From the NCBI RefSeq assembly GCF_963662755.1, contig NZ_OY759725.1, forward strand, positions 2,059,781 to 2,123,780: 64,000 nucleotides of DNA, in the 5' to 3' direction. Origin of the DNA: an uncultured Sulfurimonas sp. (GTDB lineage: Bacteria; Campylobacterota; Campylobacteria; Campylobacterales; Sulfurimonadaceae). Shown here piece after piece: positions 37,759-47,650 of the stretch. Within the stretch, counting starts at the first letter, position 1. Each line of letters starts with the position of its first letter. The notes beneath the pieces were generated by a model. The model had not been told where the DNA came from and ran no database searches. It saw only the letters and a list, made by a program, of their open reading frames with translations. Made by a program: the position numbers and the translations under genes.

Positions 37759-40047
37759 ATGATAAGTAAATTAAAAGATTTTTTAGGTATTGATATAAAA
37801 ACAGAAAAATACAAACTCTCAAAAGATTCGCAATTTGGAATGATTTCAAATGAGAAAAAACCAGATAAATGGGTTTTTTCAACTTGTGGTTATTGTGGTG
37901 TTGGCTGTGGTCTCTACATCGGTGTAAAAGATGGCAGAGCCGTATATACAAAAGGCAATCCAAAACATTTTGTAAACAAAGGAACACTTTGTCCAAAAGG
38001 TTTAAGTGAGCATCAACTTATAAACTCACCAGATAGACTAACAACTCCTCTTATAAAAAAAGATGGTGAGCTTGTTTATGCATCTTGGGATGAGGCTTAT
38101 ACAAAAGTATCTGATGAGTTTAAACGTATCGCAAAAGAACATGGAGAGAAGGCTGTTGGAGTTATCTCAACTGGGCAACTCTTAACAGAAGAGTTTTATA
38201 CACTTGGAAAGTTTGTACAACTTGGTTTAAAAACTAATAATTTTGATGGAAACACAACTCTTTGTATGGCATCTGCGGTTATGGGATATAAACAGTCTTT
38301 AGGTTCAGATGGAGCGGTCGGTTCTTATGAAGACTTTGAAAAAGCAAATACTATTTTACTTATTGGTGCAAATATTTCAGATAATCATCCAATACTTAAA
38401 CTGCATATAGCAAAAAATAAAAACAAACCTAAGATTATAGTTATAGATCCAAGAGCCTCAAAAACTTCTCAAATGGCTGATATTTTTGTTCCTATAAAAC
38501 CAAGAACAGATTTGGCACTTTTTAATGGTTTAGCTTACATCATTATGGAACAGGGTTGGGAAGATGAAGGCTATATAAAAGCTAATACAAACGGATATAA
38601 AGAACTTAAAAAACATCTTCAAAACTATCCACCTCAAGAAGTGGCAAATATAACAGGTATAGATGTTAAAACTCTTTATGAAATTGCAAGACAATTTGTA
38701 GCTCAAGATGCAGTGCTTAGTGCTTGGACTATGGGAGTAAATCAGTCTTTTATGGGAACTGATACTGTAAGTGCAATTATTAACTTGCATCTACTCACAG
38801 GTCAAATTGGTCGTGAGGGAGCAGGGCCTTTTTCTATAACAGGACAGTGTAATGCAATGGGTACAAGAGAGAGTGGTTTTACATCGTCGCTTCCGGCTTA
38901 TAGAAACTTTGGCGATGAAAAAGCTTTAGAAGAGTATGCATCTATTATAAATGTACCAAAAGAGATAGTTCCAAAAGAACGTGGATATAAATATGCAGAA
39001 ATCATAGATGCAATAGACAGAGGTGAGATAAAAGCACTTTGGGTTGTAGCTACAAATCCTTTAGTTAGTTTTGTAAATCAAGATAAATTGAAAAAAACTT
39101 TAGCAAAACTTGACTTGCTTGTAGTTCAAGATGCCTTTATGTCCGATACTGTAAAGATTGCAGATGTTGTTTTTTCTGCTGCTACATGGGGAGAAAAAGA
39201 GGGAACATATACAAACTCAGAGCGTAGATGCAATCGCGTAAATAAAGCGGTAGAACCTTTGAGCAATACAAAGAGTGACTTTGATATTGTTGTTGAATTT
39301 TCATCTTATTTTGATGGTGTTAAAGAGATGCTGTTTCCTCAATGGAAAAAACCTTTAGATGCCTTCAATGAGTTTAAAGAGCTTTCTCGTGGAAGACTTT
39401 GTGACTACTCAGGAATGACTTATGAGCTTATGGAGGAGCATGGTGGACTTCAATGGCCTTGTAATGAACAAAATCCACTAGGAACTAAAAGACTCTACAC
39501 TCCAGAGATGCCATTTAGAACTAAGGATGAAAAAGCAAATCTTATATGCGCAGAGTGGTTTCCTATGGCTGAACCTGTATGTTCTGAATTTCCACTTATT
39601 TTAAATACAGGTCGTACAGTTGAGCAGTGGCATACTCGTACAAAAACTCGCTCTATCGAGATACTTGACAATCTAGCACCTGAAGCATGGGTAGATATAA
39701 ACCCTATAGATGCAAAGGTTTTAAAGGTAAAAAGTGGAGACAGATTATCACTCTCAAGTGCAAGGGGAAGAGTTGAAGATGTAGTTGTTAGAGTTACTCA
39801 AAGCGTTGCATCTGGAAGTGTTTTTGTTCCTTTTCATTTTAATACTCAGTTAGTAAATGCACTTACAAATGAGAGTTTTTGTCCAAAATCTGGTGAGCCA
39901 AATTTTAAACAAACTGCTATTCAGTTACACTCAGATGAAGTTCCTCAAGGGCTTGAGTTTAAAAAGAGAGAACTAAGTGGCATTATAGAACATGTAAAAA
40001 CTACTTTTGAGGGTATAAAACTAAAAGAAAAACAAAAAACTGTATAA
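37759..40047 (+). CDS. nasA: Molybdopterin oxidoreductase, assimilatory nitrate reductase type (NasA)
   Basis: A 762-residue molybdenum enzyme expected to reduce nitrate to nitrite. The N-terminal [4Fe-4S] site has Cys43, Cys46, Cys50 and Cys78 (TCGYCGVGCG, GTLCPKG). The molybdopterin region covers about 95-520, and the cofactor-binding domain about 610-735, with GRTVEQWHTRTKTR and NALTNESFCPKSGEPNFK, a segment typical of NasA/formate-dehydrogenase relatives. No Tat signal, so cytoplasmic. The C-terminal [2Fe-2S] or flavin domain of some NasA proteins is missing. It starts 21 bases after the fused anchor subunit and is followed by nitrite reductase. A formate dehydrogenase is the main alternative; the NarK and NirA neighbours argue for nitrate. 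Confidence 0.85.
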   Translation: MISKLKDFLGIDIKTEKYKLSKDSQFGMISNEKKPDKWVFSTCGYCGVGCGLYIGVKDGRAVYTKGNPKHFVNKGTLCPKGLSEHQLINSPDRLTTPLIKKDGELVYASWDEAYTKVSDEFKRIAKEHGEKAVGVISTGQLLTEEFYTLGKFVQLGLKTNNFDGNTTLCMASAVMGYKQSLGSDGAVGSYEDFEKANTILLIGANISDNHPILKLHIAKNKNKPKIIVIDPRASKTSQMADIFVPIKPRTDLALFNGLAYIIMEQGWEDEGYIKANTNGYKELKKHLQNYPPQEVANITGIDVKTLYEIARQFVAQDAVLSAWTMGVNQSFMGTDTVSAIINLHLLTGQIGREGAGPFSITGQCNAMGTRESGFTSSLPAYRNFGDEKALEEYASIINVPKEIVPKERGYKYAEIIDAIDRGEIKALWVVATNPLVSFVNQDKLKKTLAKLDLLVVQDAFMSDTVKIADVVFSAATWGEKEGTYTNSERRCNRVNKAVEPLSNTKSDFDIVVEFSSYFDGVKEMLFPQWKKPLDAFNEFKELSRGRLCDYSGMTYELMEEHGGLQWPCNEQNPLGTKRLYTPEMPFRTKDEKANLICAEWFPMAEPVCSEFPLILNTGRTVEQWHTRTKTRSIEILDNLAPEAWVDINPIDAKVLKVKSGDRLSLSSARGRVEDVVVRVTQSVASGSVFVPFHFNTQLVNALTNESFCPKSGEPNFKQTAIQLHSDEVPQGLEFKKRELSGIIEHVKTTFEGIKLKEKQKTV

Positions 40048-40124
40048 AATATAATCATAAAGTTGCCTATTAAAGTCTTGAAAATTGTTAATATTATAAA
40101 TATAAATAATATTGGAGACTTAAT

Positions 40125-42038
40125 ATGCACTCTCTTGAAAAAGCTTATGAAGCAAGAAGTAAAAAGATAAATAAAATAGAAGATATTAAAGGATTAAAAA
40201 ATCCTCAAGAAGCGTTTGATAAACTTCAAGAGTATGCAAAAAATGGTTATGAATCCATTCCTGATGAAGATAAAAAATACTTTTTAAAATGTTTTGGCAT
40301 CTACGATAGACCCGCTACACCTCAAAAATTTATGATTAAACTTCGCATCCCAGGTGGATACCTAAACTCTGCTCAAGCTAGGGTAATTGGTGAGTGTGCT
40401 TTAGCATATGGAGAAGATTATATAGACTTAACAACAAGAGCTCAATGTGAACTTAGATATTTAGATATCAAAGATATTCCTATAATATTGGAAAAATTAA
40501 AAAAAGTTGGAGTTGATTCTTATCAAACGGGTGTAGATAACTTTAGAAATATTATGACAGACCCACTAGATGCTTTGGGTTTTGATAATGTTTTACCATC
40601 GTATAATTTACTTTTAAAACTACAAAAGACCTTTCTCTACTCTCCTGAGTGGATATCCACTCTTCCTAGAAAATTTAACACTTCCATAACAGGCTCACTC
40701 TCAAACAGATGTAATGTTTTTGGACATGACTGCTGTTTTGTACTAGCTCAAAAAGATGGTGCTTATGGTTACAATATGTATCTTGGCGGTAAAGTTGGCA
40801 AGATAGCAAAGAGTGCAGATATCTTTTTAGCAAATGAAGATGAGGTTCTAAAGGCTTTTGAGTCGATAACTGATTTGTTTAAAAGATTTGGCTTTAGAGA
40901 TAATAGAAATAAAAATAGACTAAGTTTTCTTATAGATGCAGTTGGAATGGATGAAATATCGAGTGCAATTCGTCAAAATGCAGGAGTGGATTTTGCAAAA
41001 GCTGGTGAGACTATGACAAAGATAGACTTCAATGACCCAGATCAAGGTAAAGTTCAACTTCGTGATGGTTCATTTGGGGTTCATGTGGTTATACCATCTG
41101 GAGTATTTAGTGGAAAAGGACTTATGGAAGTAGCAAATCTTAGTGAGACTTATGGTAATAAAGAGATACGTTTTGATATGGAACAAAGTCTTTATATCTT
41201 GGGTGTAAAAGATGTTAAAACTTTACTAGATGAGAAGTTTTTTACGACATATAAAAGTGTAAACTCTCCTTATTTTAACCACCTTATAGCTTGTGCAGGA
41301 ACACAGCATTGTCCTTTTGGAGTAATTGAGAATAAAAACGATGCTATAAATATGTCTAAATATTTAGATGAAAAAGTACCTCTTGAAAAAGGTAGAGTTA
41401 GAATGTACTGGTCAGCTTGTGTAAAGGGTTGTGGCATCCATGGTTTAGGAGATATTGGTTTTGAAGGATGTAAAACTAAGTTAAATGGACAAACAGTAGG
41501 TGGTGTAAATATATCTCTTGGTGGAAAGCTTACAAGTGATGGTGTAGAAGGTTACACAGTTGTAAAATCCGCTCCACTTGAGTACGCACACTTTTATGTT
41601 GAATCTTTAATGTTAGAGTATAAAAAACATAAAAGTGATGATGAAAATTTTGAACAATTTCATATTAGAGTTTTAAAACAATACACCCCTGCATCTATAG
41701 GTTTTATGATGAAATTAGGTGCTTATTTAAGAGCTAAAGAGATTGATGTAGATTTTGGATTTATCGAAAAAATAGGTACTGGTAAAAATGAAGAGTTTGA
41801 AGTTTTTGAGATAGGACGTAGATTTTATTATACTCTTTGTAAACAAGAAGCGTACTCAGCTTATGAGAGATTTACAAATGTTTTAAAGAGTGAAAAACTT
41901 GATAATGTAAGAAATTTAGTTCCAAATATTGATGAAAACATTGCTTTGATATTAGAAAAAATGCTCTCTAGTAAAGAGAATGAAAGAGCCGTTGTTTTTT
42001 CTGAAATATCTGCACTAATTGAGCTTTATGAAAACTAA
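40125..42038 (+). CDS. nirA: Sirohaem/[4Fe-4S] nitrite (or sulfite) reductase, NirA-like
   Basis: A 637-residue member of the ferredoxin-type nitrite/sulfite reductase family, with two ferredoxin-like half domains and the haem-binding repeats. The cluster ligands are Cys390 and Cys396 (CAGTQHC) and Cys432 and Cys436 (CVKGC). The substrate-side region TTRAQCELRYL carries the conserved Thr/Arg pattern. It would reduce nitrite to ammonium in the cytoplasm using ferredoxin or a similar donor. Its position directly after nasA favours nitrite over sulfite. The protein is about 50-100 residues longer than plant NirA, with the excess at the C-terminus. Confidence 0.87.
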   Translation: MHSLEKAYEARSKKINKIEDIKGLKNPQEAFDKLQEYAKNGYESIPDEDKKYFLKCFGIYDRPATPQKFMIKLRIPGGYLNSAQARVIGECALAYGEDYIDLTTRAQCELRYLDIKDIPIILEKLKKVGVDSYQTGVDNFRNIMTDPLDALGFDNVLPSYNLLLKLQKTFLYSPEWISTLPRKFNTSITGSLSNRCNVFGHDCCFVLAQKDGAYGYNMYLGGKVGKIAKSADIFLANEDEVLKAFESITDLFKRFGFRDNRNKNRLSFLIDAVGMDEISSAIRQNAGVDFAKAGETMTKIDFNDPDQGKVQLRDGSFGVHVVIPSGVFSGKGLMEVANLSETYGNKEIRFDMEQSLYILGVKDVKTLLDEKFFTTYKSVNSPYFNHLIACAGTQHCPFGVIENKNDAINMSKYLDEKVPLEKGRVRMYWSACVKGCGIHGLGDIGFEGCKTKLNGQTVGGVNISLGGKLTSDGVEGYTVVKSAPLEYAHFYVESLMLEYKKHKSDDENFEQFHIRVLKQYTPASIGFMMKLGAYLRAKEIDVDFGFIEKIGTGKNEEFEVFEIGRRFYYTLCKQEAYSAYERFTNVLKSEKLDNVRNLVPNIDENIALILEKMLSSKENERAVVFSEISALIELYEN

Positions 42039-42096
42039 TTTTCACAAATAGAACTATTTTACTTTTTTGTAAAGCAATATCAAAGACATCTTTAAA

Positions 42097-42102
42097 TATA
42101 AT
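42097..42102 (+). promoter_or_regulatory. Probable -10 element of the pyrH operon
   Basis: TATAAT lies 27 bases before the pyrH start and 59 bases after nirA. No convincing -35 is present at the usual distance. AAAGGA follows as the pyrH ribosome site, 7 bases before the ATG. Confidence 0.5.
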
Positions 42103-42113
42103 TCGCGAATTAG

Positions 42114-42839
<726 letters not shown>

Positions 42840-42865
42840 AGAAGAAATAAATTAAAGGAATATAG

Positions 42866-43087
42866 ATGAAAGTTGAAGAATTAACAGCAAAAGTTTTAAA
42901 TGATAATCCAAACATGGATCGCTATCAGTTAGCATTGGCTGTAGCAAAAAGAAGTGATGAGCTTTTAGATGGCTCTGCAAGTAAGTTAAATATCGATCCT
43001 AAAAGTATTAAAGTTGCAGACTTAGCTTTAATGGAGATTGCTCAAGGCCTTATAAAAATTAAAGGTTTTGTAGATTCTGAAAAGTAG
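42866..43087 (+). CDS. rpoZ: RNA polymerase omega subunit
   Basis: A 73-residue protein matching the short omega subunit of Campylobacterota: NMDRYQLALAVAKRSDELLDG is the conserved helix region and the MEIAQGLIKI segment lies near the end. Omega assists assembly of the beta' subunit and in some bacteria binds ppGpp. It sits between pyrH and spoT; rpoZ followed by spoT is a widespread arrangement that strengthens the call. Confidence 0.93.
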   Translation: MKVEELTAKVLNDNPNMDRYQLALAVAKRSDELLDGSASKLNIDPKSIKVADLALMEIAQGLIKIKGFVDSEK

Positions 43088-43092
43088 TTAAC

Positions 43093-45243
43093 TTGGGTCT
43101 GAGTCAAGTAGATATAGAAAAAGTCAAGCATCTACATGATGTTGACTCAGCTGAGGAATATCTTTTCTCACAGATAAAACCTAGCGATAAACTTCGTAAA
43201 GCTCTTCAATACTCTAAAGAAGCTCATAATGAGCAGTTTAGAAAGAGTGGACAACCATATATAATACATCCCATTTTAGTAGCAAGTATAGTATCATCTA
43301 TAACGGATGATGAGTCTATGGCAATCGCAGCACTTTTGCATGACGTTGTCGAAGATACTGATATAAATATAGAAGATATCACTGAGCTTTTTGGTAGTGA
43401 TGTTTCTCATTTAGTTGCGGGACTTACTAAAATTGATAGCATTAGAGATAGTGAGCTTATCCCATCTTCTTCAAATGAAAGACTTGTTGTTTCTGCACTA
43501 TCTTTTAGAAAAATGCTTTTAGCGAGTATAGAAGATGTACGTGTTTTGGTTGTAAAACTATGTGATAGACTACACAATATGCTAACTTTAGATGCTCTTC
43601 CTGAGCATAAACAGATAAGAATTGCTGAAGAAACATTGGTTGTTTATGCTCCGATTGCTCATCGTTTAGGTATCTCATTTTTAAAAAATATCTTAGAAGA
43701 TACGAGTTTTTCTTATCTTTTTAAAGACGAAAAACATCATATTGATAACTATTTAGATACGAATTATCATGCTATAGAGATGAAGTTAGAAGAGTTAAAA
43801 GAGTCTATACATAAGCTTTTATCTAAAAATGGTTTTTGTGAAGATGAGTTTGAAATACTTTCTCGTGTAAAACACCGTTACTCAATCTACCTAAAGATGC
43901 AAAGAAAAGGTATATCTATAGATGAAGTTCTTGATCTTTTAGCACTTAGAATTTTGACTACTGATCCTGTAAAATGTTATAACATTCTTGGTCTAATTCA
44001 TTTACATTTTCAACCTCTTTCTTCGAGGTTTAAAGATTATATAGCCGTTGCAAAAGATAATGGATATCAAACAATTCATACTACTGTTTTTTATAATACA
44101 GCTATTTTTGAAATTCAAATAAGAACTTTTGATATGCACAAAACTGCTGAACTTGGAGTCGCTGCACATTGGAAATACAAAAGTGGTGGAAATAATATAA
44201 AGCTCGATTGGCTAAATAATCTTGGTTATCAAAATGAATCAGTTGAAGATTTTTATGCACTTATCAAGAATGATCTTTATTCTGAAGATATAGCTGTTTT
44301 TTCTCCACGTGGAGAGGCATTTACGCTTCCTCGTGGAGCAGTTGTTTTGGACTTTGCTTATGCAGTTCACAGTGCAGTTGGAAACAAGGCTAAATCAGCA
44401 CTTATAAATAAGGTAAAAACACCACTTCTTAGCGAATTGCATAATGGGGATATAGTTAAGATAAATATGTCTGATGATATAGTAACTAGATGCTCTTGGA
44501 TAGATGCAGTAAAAACTTCAAAAGCAAAAAGTAATATGAAGCTTAACTGTAGTGCTAGAATCAAAGTTATAAACTCAAAATATGGTGTAAATATAGTAGC
44601 TACTGCAATGAACTTAAATCACTCTAGGGTTGAAGATTGGTTTGAGAGACAAAACTATGAAAAAATATCTTCAATACCTATAGATATAGAACAGTTTCGT
44701 GAAGTTATAAATAAATATACTCTAGAGATTAGCCAAAATTCTAGATTTAAAAGATTTCTTTCTCGTCATAGATTTAAACTTAAACCCTATATATTAAAAA
44801 GTGTAGAGATATATAGCACTTCTTATGTTAGTGATGTGGTGTTTGATTATTGTTGTCATCCAAAATCTGGTGATGAGATAGTTGCATTTTTAGAAAAAGG
44901 CAAAGCTCATGTGCATCATAAGATGTGTAAAAGTGCTATTAAAAAACTAGAAGCAAATGAAGCTATGGTTTTTTGTAGATGGGAAAAGCAAAATTTTTAC
45001 AATTACAATATGATAGTTTCTCTTCATAGTGGAAAAGGAACATTAGCAGAATTTTTAAACTTTTTAGTAAAGTTAAATATAGATATAAATTCCATTGAAC
45101 TTGGAAAAAACAAGAGTGAATCTTCACGTTTTTGTGAAATAGGTTTTGAGTCAAAAGAAGCCGATATTAATTCACTTCGTGTTAGAATGGAACAAAAAAT
45201 AAAAGTGATACATCTCATACGAACAGACGATGCTTACAGATGA
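43093..45243 (+). CDS. spoT: Bifunctional (p)ppGpp synthetase/hydrolase (RelA/SpoT family)
   Basis: The single alarmone enzyme typical of this group, 716 residues. The HD hydrolase domain (about 25-180) has His45, His59 and His83-Asp84 (LLHDVVEDTD). The synthetase domain is about 235-350 (SRVKHRYSIYLKMQRKG, RFKDYIAVAKDNGYQTIHT, QIRTFDMHKTAELGVAAHWKYK), followed by TGS (about 395-455) and a C-terminal ACT domain (about 645-716). Both active sites look intact. The start is TTG at 43093, five bases after rpoZ; no stronger start is near, and the ribosome site is weak, suggesting coupling to rpoZ translation. Confidence 0.95.
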   Translation: MGLSQVDIEKVKHLHDVDSAEEYLFSQIKPSDKLRKALQYSKEAHNEQFRKSGQPYIIHPILVASIVSSITDDESMAIAALLHDVVEDTDINIEDITELFGSDVSHLVAGLTKIDSIRDSELIPSSSNERLVVSALSFRKMLLASIEDVRVLVVKLCDRLHNMLTLDALPEHKQIRIAEETLVVYAPIAHRLGISFLKNILEDTSFSYLFKDEKHHIDNYLDTNYHAIEMKLEELKESIHKLLSKNGFCEDEFEILSRVKHRYSIYLKMQRKGISIDEVLDLLALRILTTDPVKCYNILGLIHLHFQPLSSRFKDYIAVAKDNGYQTIHTTVFYNTAIFEIQIRTFDMHKTAELGVAAHWKYKSGGNNIKLDWLNNLGYQNESVEDFYALIKNDLYSEDIAVFSPRGEAFTLPRGAVVLDFAYAVHSAVGNKAKSALINKVKTPLLSELHNGDIVKINMSDDIVTRCSWIDAVKTSKAKSNMKLNCSARIKVINSKYGVNIVATAMNLNHSRVEDWFERQNYEKISSIPIDIEQFREVINKYTLEISQNSRFKRFLSRHRFKLKPYILKSVEIYSTSYVSDVVFDYCCHPKSGDEIVAFLEKGKAHVHHKMCKSAIKKLEANEAMVFCRWEKQNFYNYNMIVSLHSGKGTLAEFLNFLVKLNIDINSIELGKNKSESSRFCEIGFESKEADINSLRVRMEQKIKVIHLIRTDDAYR

Positions 45244-45252
45244 TATTGTTAC

Positions 45253-45277
45253 GTAAAATGAATAAAATCCATTTTAC
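45253..45277 (+). other. Small hairpin between spoT and tyrS
   Basis: GTAAAATG (45253-45260) pairs with CATTTTAC (45270-45277). It begins 9 bases after the spoT stop and lies 75 bases before tyrS. There is no T run, so it may be a weak terminator or a processing stem. No T-box features (specifier, AGGGTGG-type core) are seen. Confidence 0.3.
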
Positions 45278-45351
45278 TGCGCTGAGATCACTAAAGCTAG
45301 GCTCTTTGAGTCAGATATTATTATGAAATTAGAAAATAGGGAAAAATATAT

Positions 45352-46551
45352 ATGTTACAAGAAGCTTTAAGAGAAATAGATAGAGGTAGTGCTGAAATAA
45401 TCGATAATGAAAGGATTGAGAAGTTATTAAAAGCTTATTTTGAAGAGGGAAAAACATATACTGTAAAAGCTGGGTTTGATCCAACTGCTCCAGACTTACA
45501 CCTTGGTCATACTGTACTTTTACAAAAACTTGCAACATTTCAAAAATATGGGGCTACTGTACAGTTTCTTATAGGTAATTTTACTGCTGCAATTGGTGAT
45601 CCAACTGGTAAGAGTGCTACTCGTAAAGTTTTAAGTCAAGAAGATATTAAAAAAAATATAGTTAGTTATACTACTCAAGCTTTTAAAATTTTGGATGAGA
45701 GTAAAACAGAGATAGTTTATAATAATGACTGGCTAGAACCTCTTGGTGCTGCGGGAATGTTAGAGCTTGCATCTACTCTTACAGTAGCTAGAATGTTAGA
45801 GCGTGATGACTTTTCTAAAAGACACGCTGCAAATACTCCTATAGCTGTTAGTGAGTTTATGTATCCGTTACTTCAAGGGTATGATAGTGTTCATTTAAAG
45901 AGTGATATAGAACTTGGTGGGACTGATCAAAAGTTCAACCTTTTGATGGGAAGACAACTACAAAAAATTTATGATGTGAAAAAGCAACAAGCTGTTTTAA
46001 TGATGCCAATTTTAGAGGGTCTTGATGGTGTTCAAAAAATGAGTAAATCTTTAAATAACTACATAGGTGTAACTGATGAACCAAACGATATGTTTGGAAA
46101 AGTTCTTAGCATCTCTGATGAGTTGATGTGGAGATTTTATGAACTTTTGAGTACTAAGAGTTTAGATGAAATAGCTCAAATTAAGAGCGGTGTAGAAGAT
46201 GGAACTCTTCATCCTAAGATTGTAAAAGAAGATTTAGCATTAGAGATAACTACAAGATTTCATAATGAAGAGTTAGCTCAAAATGCAAAACTAGAGTTTG
46301 ATAAAGTGCATGCTCAAAGTCAAATTCCAACAGATATAGATGAATATAGTTGTGAGGGAGAGGTTTGGATAGCAAAAGCCTTAGTAGATTGTAACATTGA
46401 GCCATCTACTTCTCAAGCAAGAAGAGATATTAAGCAAGGTGCTGTTAGAATAAACCAAGAAAAAATTTCAGATATAGATTTGCAACTGACAAATGGTGAG
46501 TATATTCTTCAAGTTGGAAAGAGAAAGTTCGCAAAATTAAAGGTTAATTAG
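45352..46551 (+). CDS. tyrS: Tyrosyl-tRNA synthetase
   Basis: Class I aminoacyl-tRNA synthetase of 399 residues. HIGH-type motif HLGH is at residues 50-53 (PDLHLGHTVLLQKLATFQ). KMSKS appears as VQKMSKSLNNYIG, and the C-terminal S4 RNA-binding domain begins with EVWIAKALVDCNIEPSTSQA. The pattern GFDPTAPDLHLGH identifies the bacterial TyrZ-like type. The stop is directly followed by the ATG of the next gene (TAGATG). Confidence 0.96.
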   Translation: MLQEALREIDRGSAEIIDNERIEKLLKAYFEEGKTYTVKAGFDPTAPDLHLGHTVLLQKLATFQKYGATVQFLIGNFTAAIGDPTGKSATRKVLSQEDIKKNIVSYTTQAFKILDESKTEIVYNNDWLEPLGAAGMLELASTLTVARMLERDDFSKRHAANTPIAVSEFMYPLLQGYDSVHLKSDIELGGTDQKFNLLMGRQLQKIYDVKKQQAVLMMPILEGLDGVQKMSKSLNNYIGVTDEPNDMFGKVLSISDELMWRFYELLSTKSLDEIAQIKSGVEDGTLHPKIVKEDLALEITTRFHNEELAQNAKLEFDKVHAQSQIPTDIDEYSCEGEVWIAKALVDCNIEPSTSQARRDIKQGAVRINQEKISDIDLQLTNGEYILQVGKRKFAKLKVN

Positions 46552-47643
46552 ATGAGTTTTAAGTCATTAAAAATTGGAAAATATATAATAGAAAAACCTA
46601 TCGTTCAAGGCGGTATGGGTGTTGGTATAAGTTGGGATCAGTTAGCTGGAAATGTATCTAAAGAGGGTGGTTTAGGTGTTATTAGTGCAGTTGGTACTGG
46701 TTATTATGAAGATAAAGCATACTCCAAAAAACTTGTCTCAGATAGACCTTTAAGTGAAGCAAATTTTTACTCTCCAGAGGGTCTTAAAAAAATCATAGAA
46801 AATGCAAGAAAAATTTCTGGTGATAAACCATTAGCTGTAAATATTCTTTATGCTATTAACGATTATGGTAGAGTTGTAAAAGATGCTTGTGAGGCTGGGA
46901 TAGATATTATTATTACTGGTGCAGGACTTCCAACTAATATGCCTGAGTTTACAGAAGCGTATCCTAATATAGCTCTTGTACCAATTGTTTCATCAGCTAA
47001 AGCTTTAAAAATTATTTGTAAAAGATGGAAAAAGAGATACGATAGACTTCCAGATGCAGTAGTTGTTGAGGGTCCAAAAAGTGGTGGTCATCAAGGTTTT
47101 ACTTATGAACAGTGTAAATTGCCTGAAAATCAATTAGAAAATATTGTAGGTCCTGTTGTTGAAGAAGCGGCTACTTGGGGAGATATCCCTGTAATAGCAG
47201 CTGGTGGCGTTTGGGATAAAAAAGATATAGAAGAGATGCTATCTCTTGGTGCATCTGGCGTTCAAATGGGGACTCGTTTTATAGGTACTCATGAGTGTGA
47301 TGCACATGAAAATTTAAAACAAGTTCTTCTTAATGCTAAAGAAGAAGATATAAAACTTATGGGTTCTCCTGTTGGATATCCTGCTCAGGGTATAGTTACT
47401 AATCTTACTCGTTTAGTAGAAAAAAGAGAAGGTCCTGCTATCAAATGTATCTCGAACTGTGTAGCTCCGTGTAACCGTGGTGTTGAAGCAAAAGAGGTAG
47501 GTTTTTGTATAGCAGATAGATTAAGTGATGCTTTTTTAGGTAATACTGAAACAGGTTTGTTTTTCTCTGGAACAAATGGTTATAGATTGAAAGAGATAAT
47601 CTCAGTTAAAGAGTTGATGGACAAACTTACTCAAGGCGAATAG
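46552..47643 (+). CDS. Nitronate monooxygenase family flavoprotein
   Basis: A 363-residue TIM-barrel FMN enzyme. Family motifs include QGGMGVGISWDQLAG, GAGLPTNMPEF, GPKSGGHQGF (with the catalytic-type His) and GASGVQMGTRF (FMN phosphate binding). The C-terminal part carries CISNCVAPCNRG, a cysteine-rich segment seen in this subfamily. Members oxidise nitronates or act as enoyl reductases; which applies here cannot be told from sequence. It starts on the base after tyrS and ends 7 bases before the amidase gene. Confidence 0.85.
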   Translation: MSFKSLKIGKYIIEKPIVQGGMGVGISWDQLAGNVSKEGGLGVISAVGTGYYEDKAYSKKLVSDRPLSEANFYSPEGLKKIIENARKISGDKPLAVNILYAINDYGRVVKDACEAGIDIIITGAGLPTNMPEFTEAYPNIALVPIVSSAKALKIICKRWKKRYDRLPDAVVVEGPKSGGHQGFTYEQCKLPENQLENIVGPVVEEAATWGDIPVIAAGGVWDKKDIEEMLSLGASGVQMGTRFIGTHECDAHENLKQVLLNAKEEDIKLMGSPVGYPAQGIVTNLTRLVEKREGPAIKCISNCVAPCNRGVEAKEVGFCIADRLSDAFLGNTETGLFFSGTNGYRLKEIISVKELMDKLTQGE

Positions 47644-47650
47644 TTAGATA

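Noticed and set aside
37759..40047. Catalytic subunit as formate dehydrogenase
   Set aside because: The N-terminal cluster motif fits both, but the C-terminal NALTNESFCPKSGEPNFK segment and the neighbours NarK and NirA favour nitrate reductase; kept as the stated alternative.
45253..45351. T-box or other riboswitch before tyrS
   Set aside because: Only one small hairpin is present; there is no T-box core or antiterminator/terminator pair, and the group is not known to use T-boxes.
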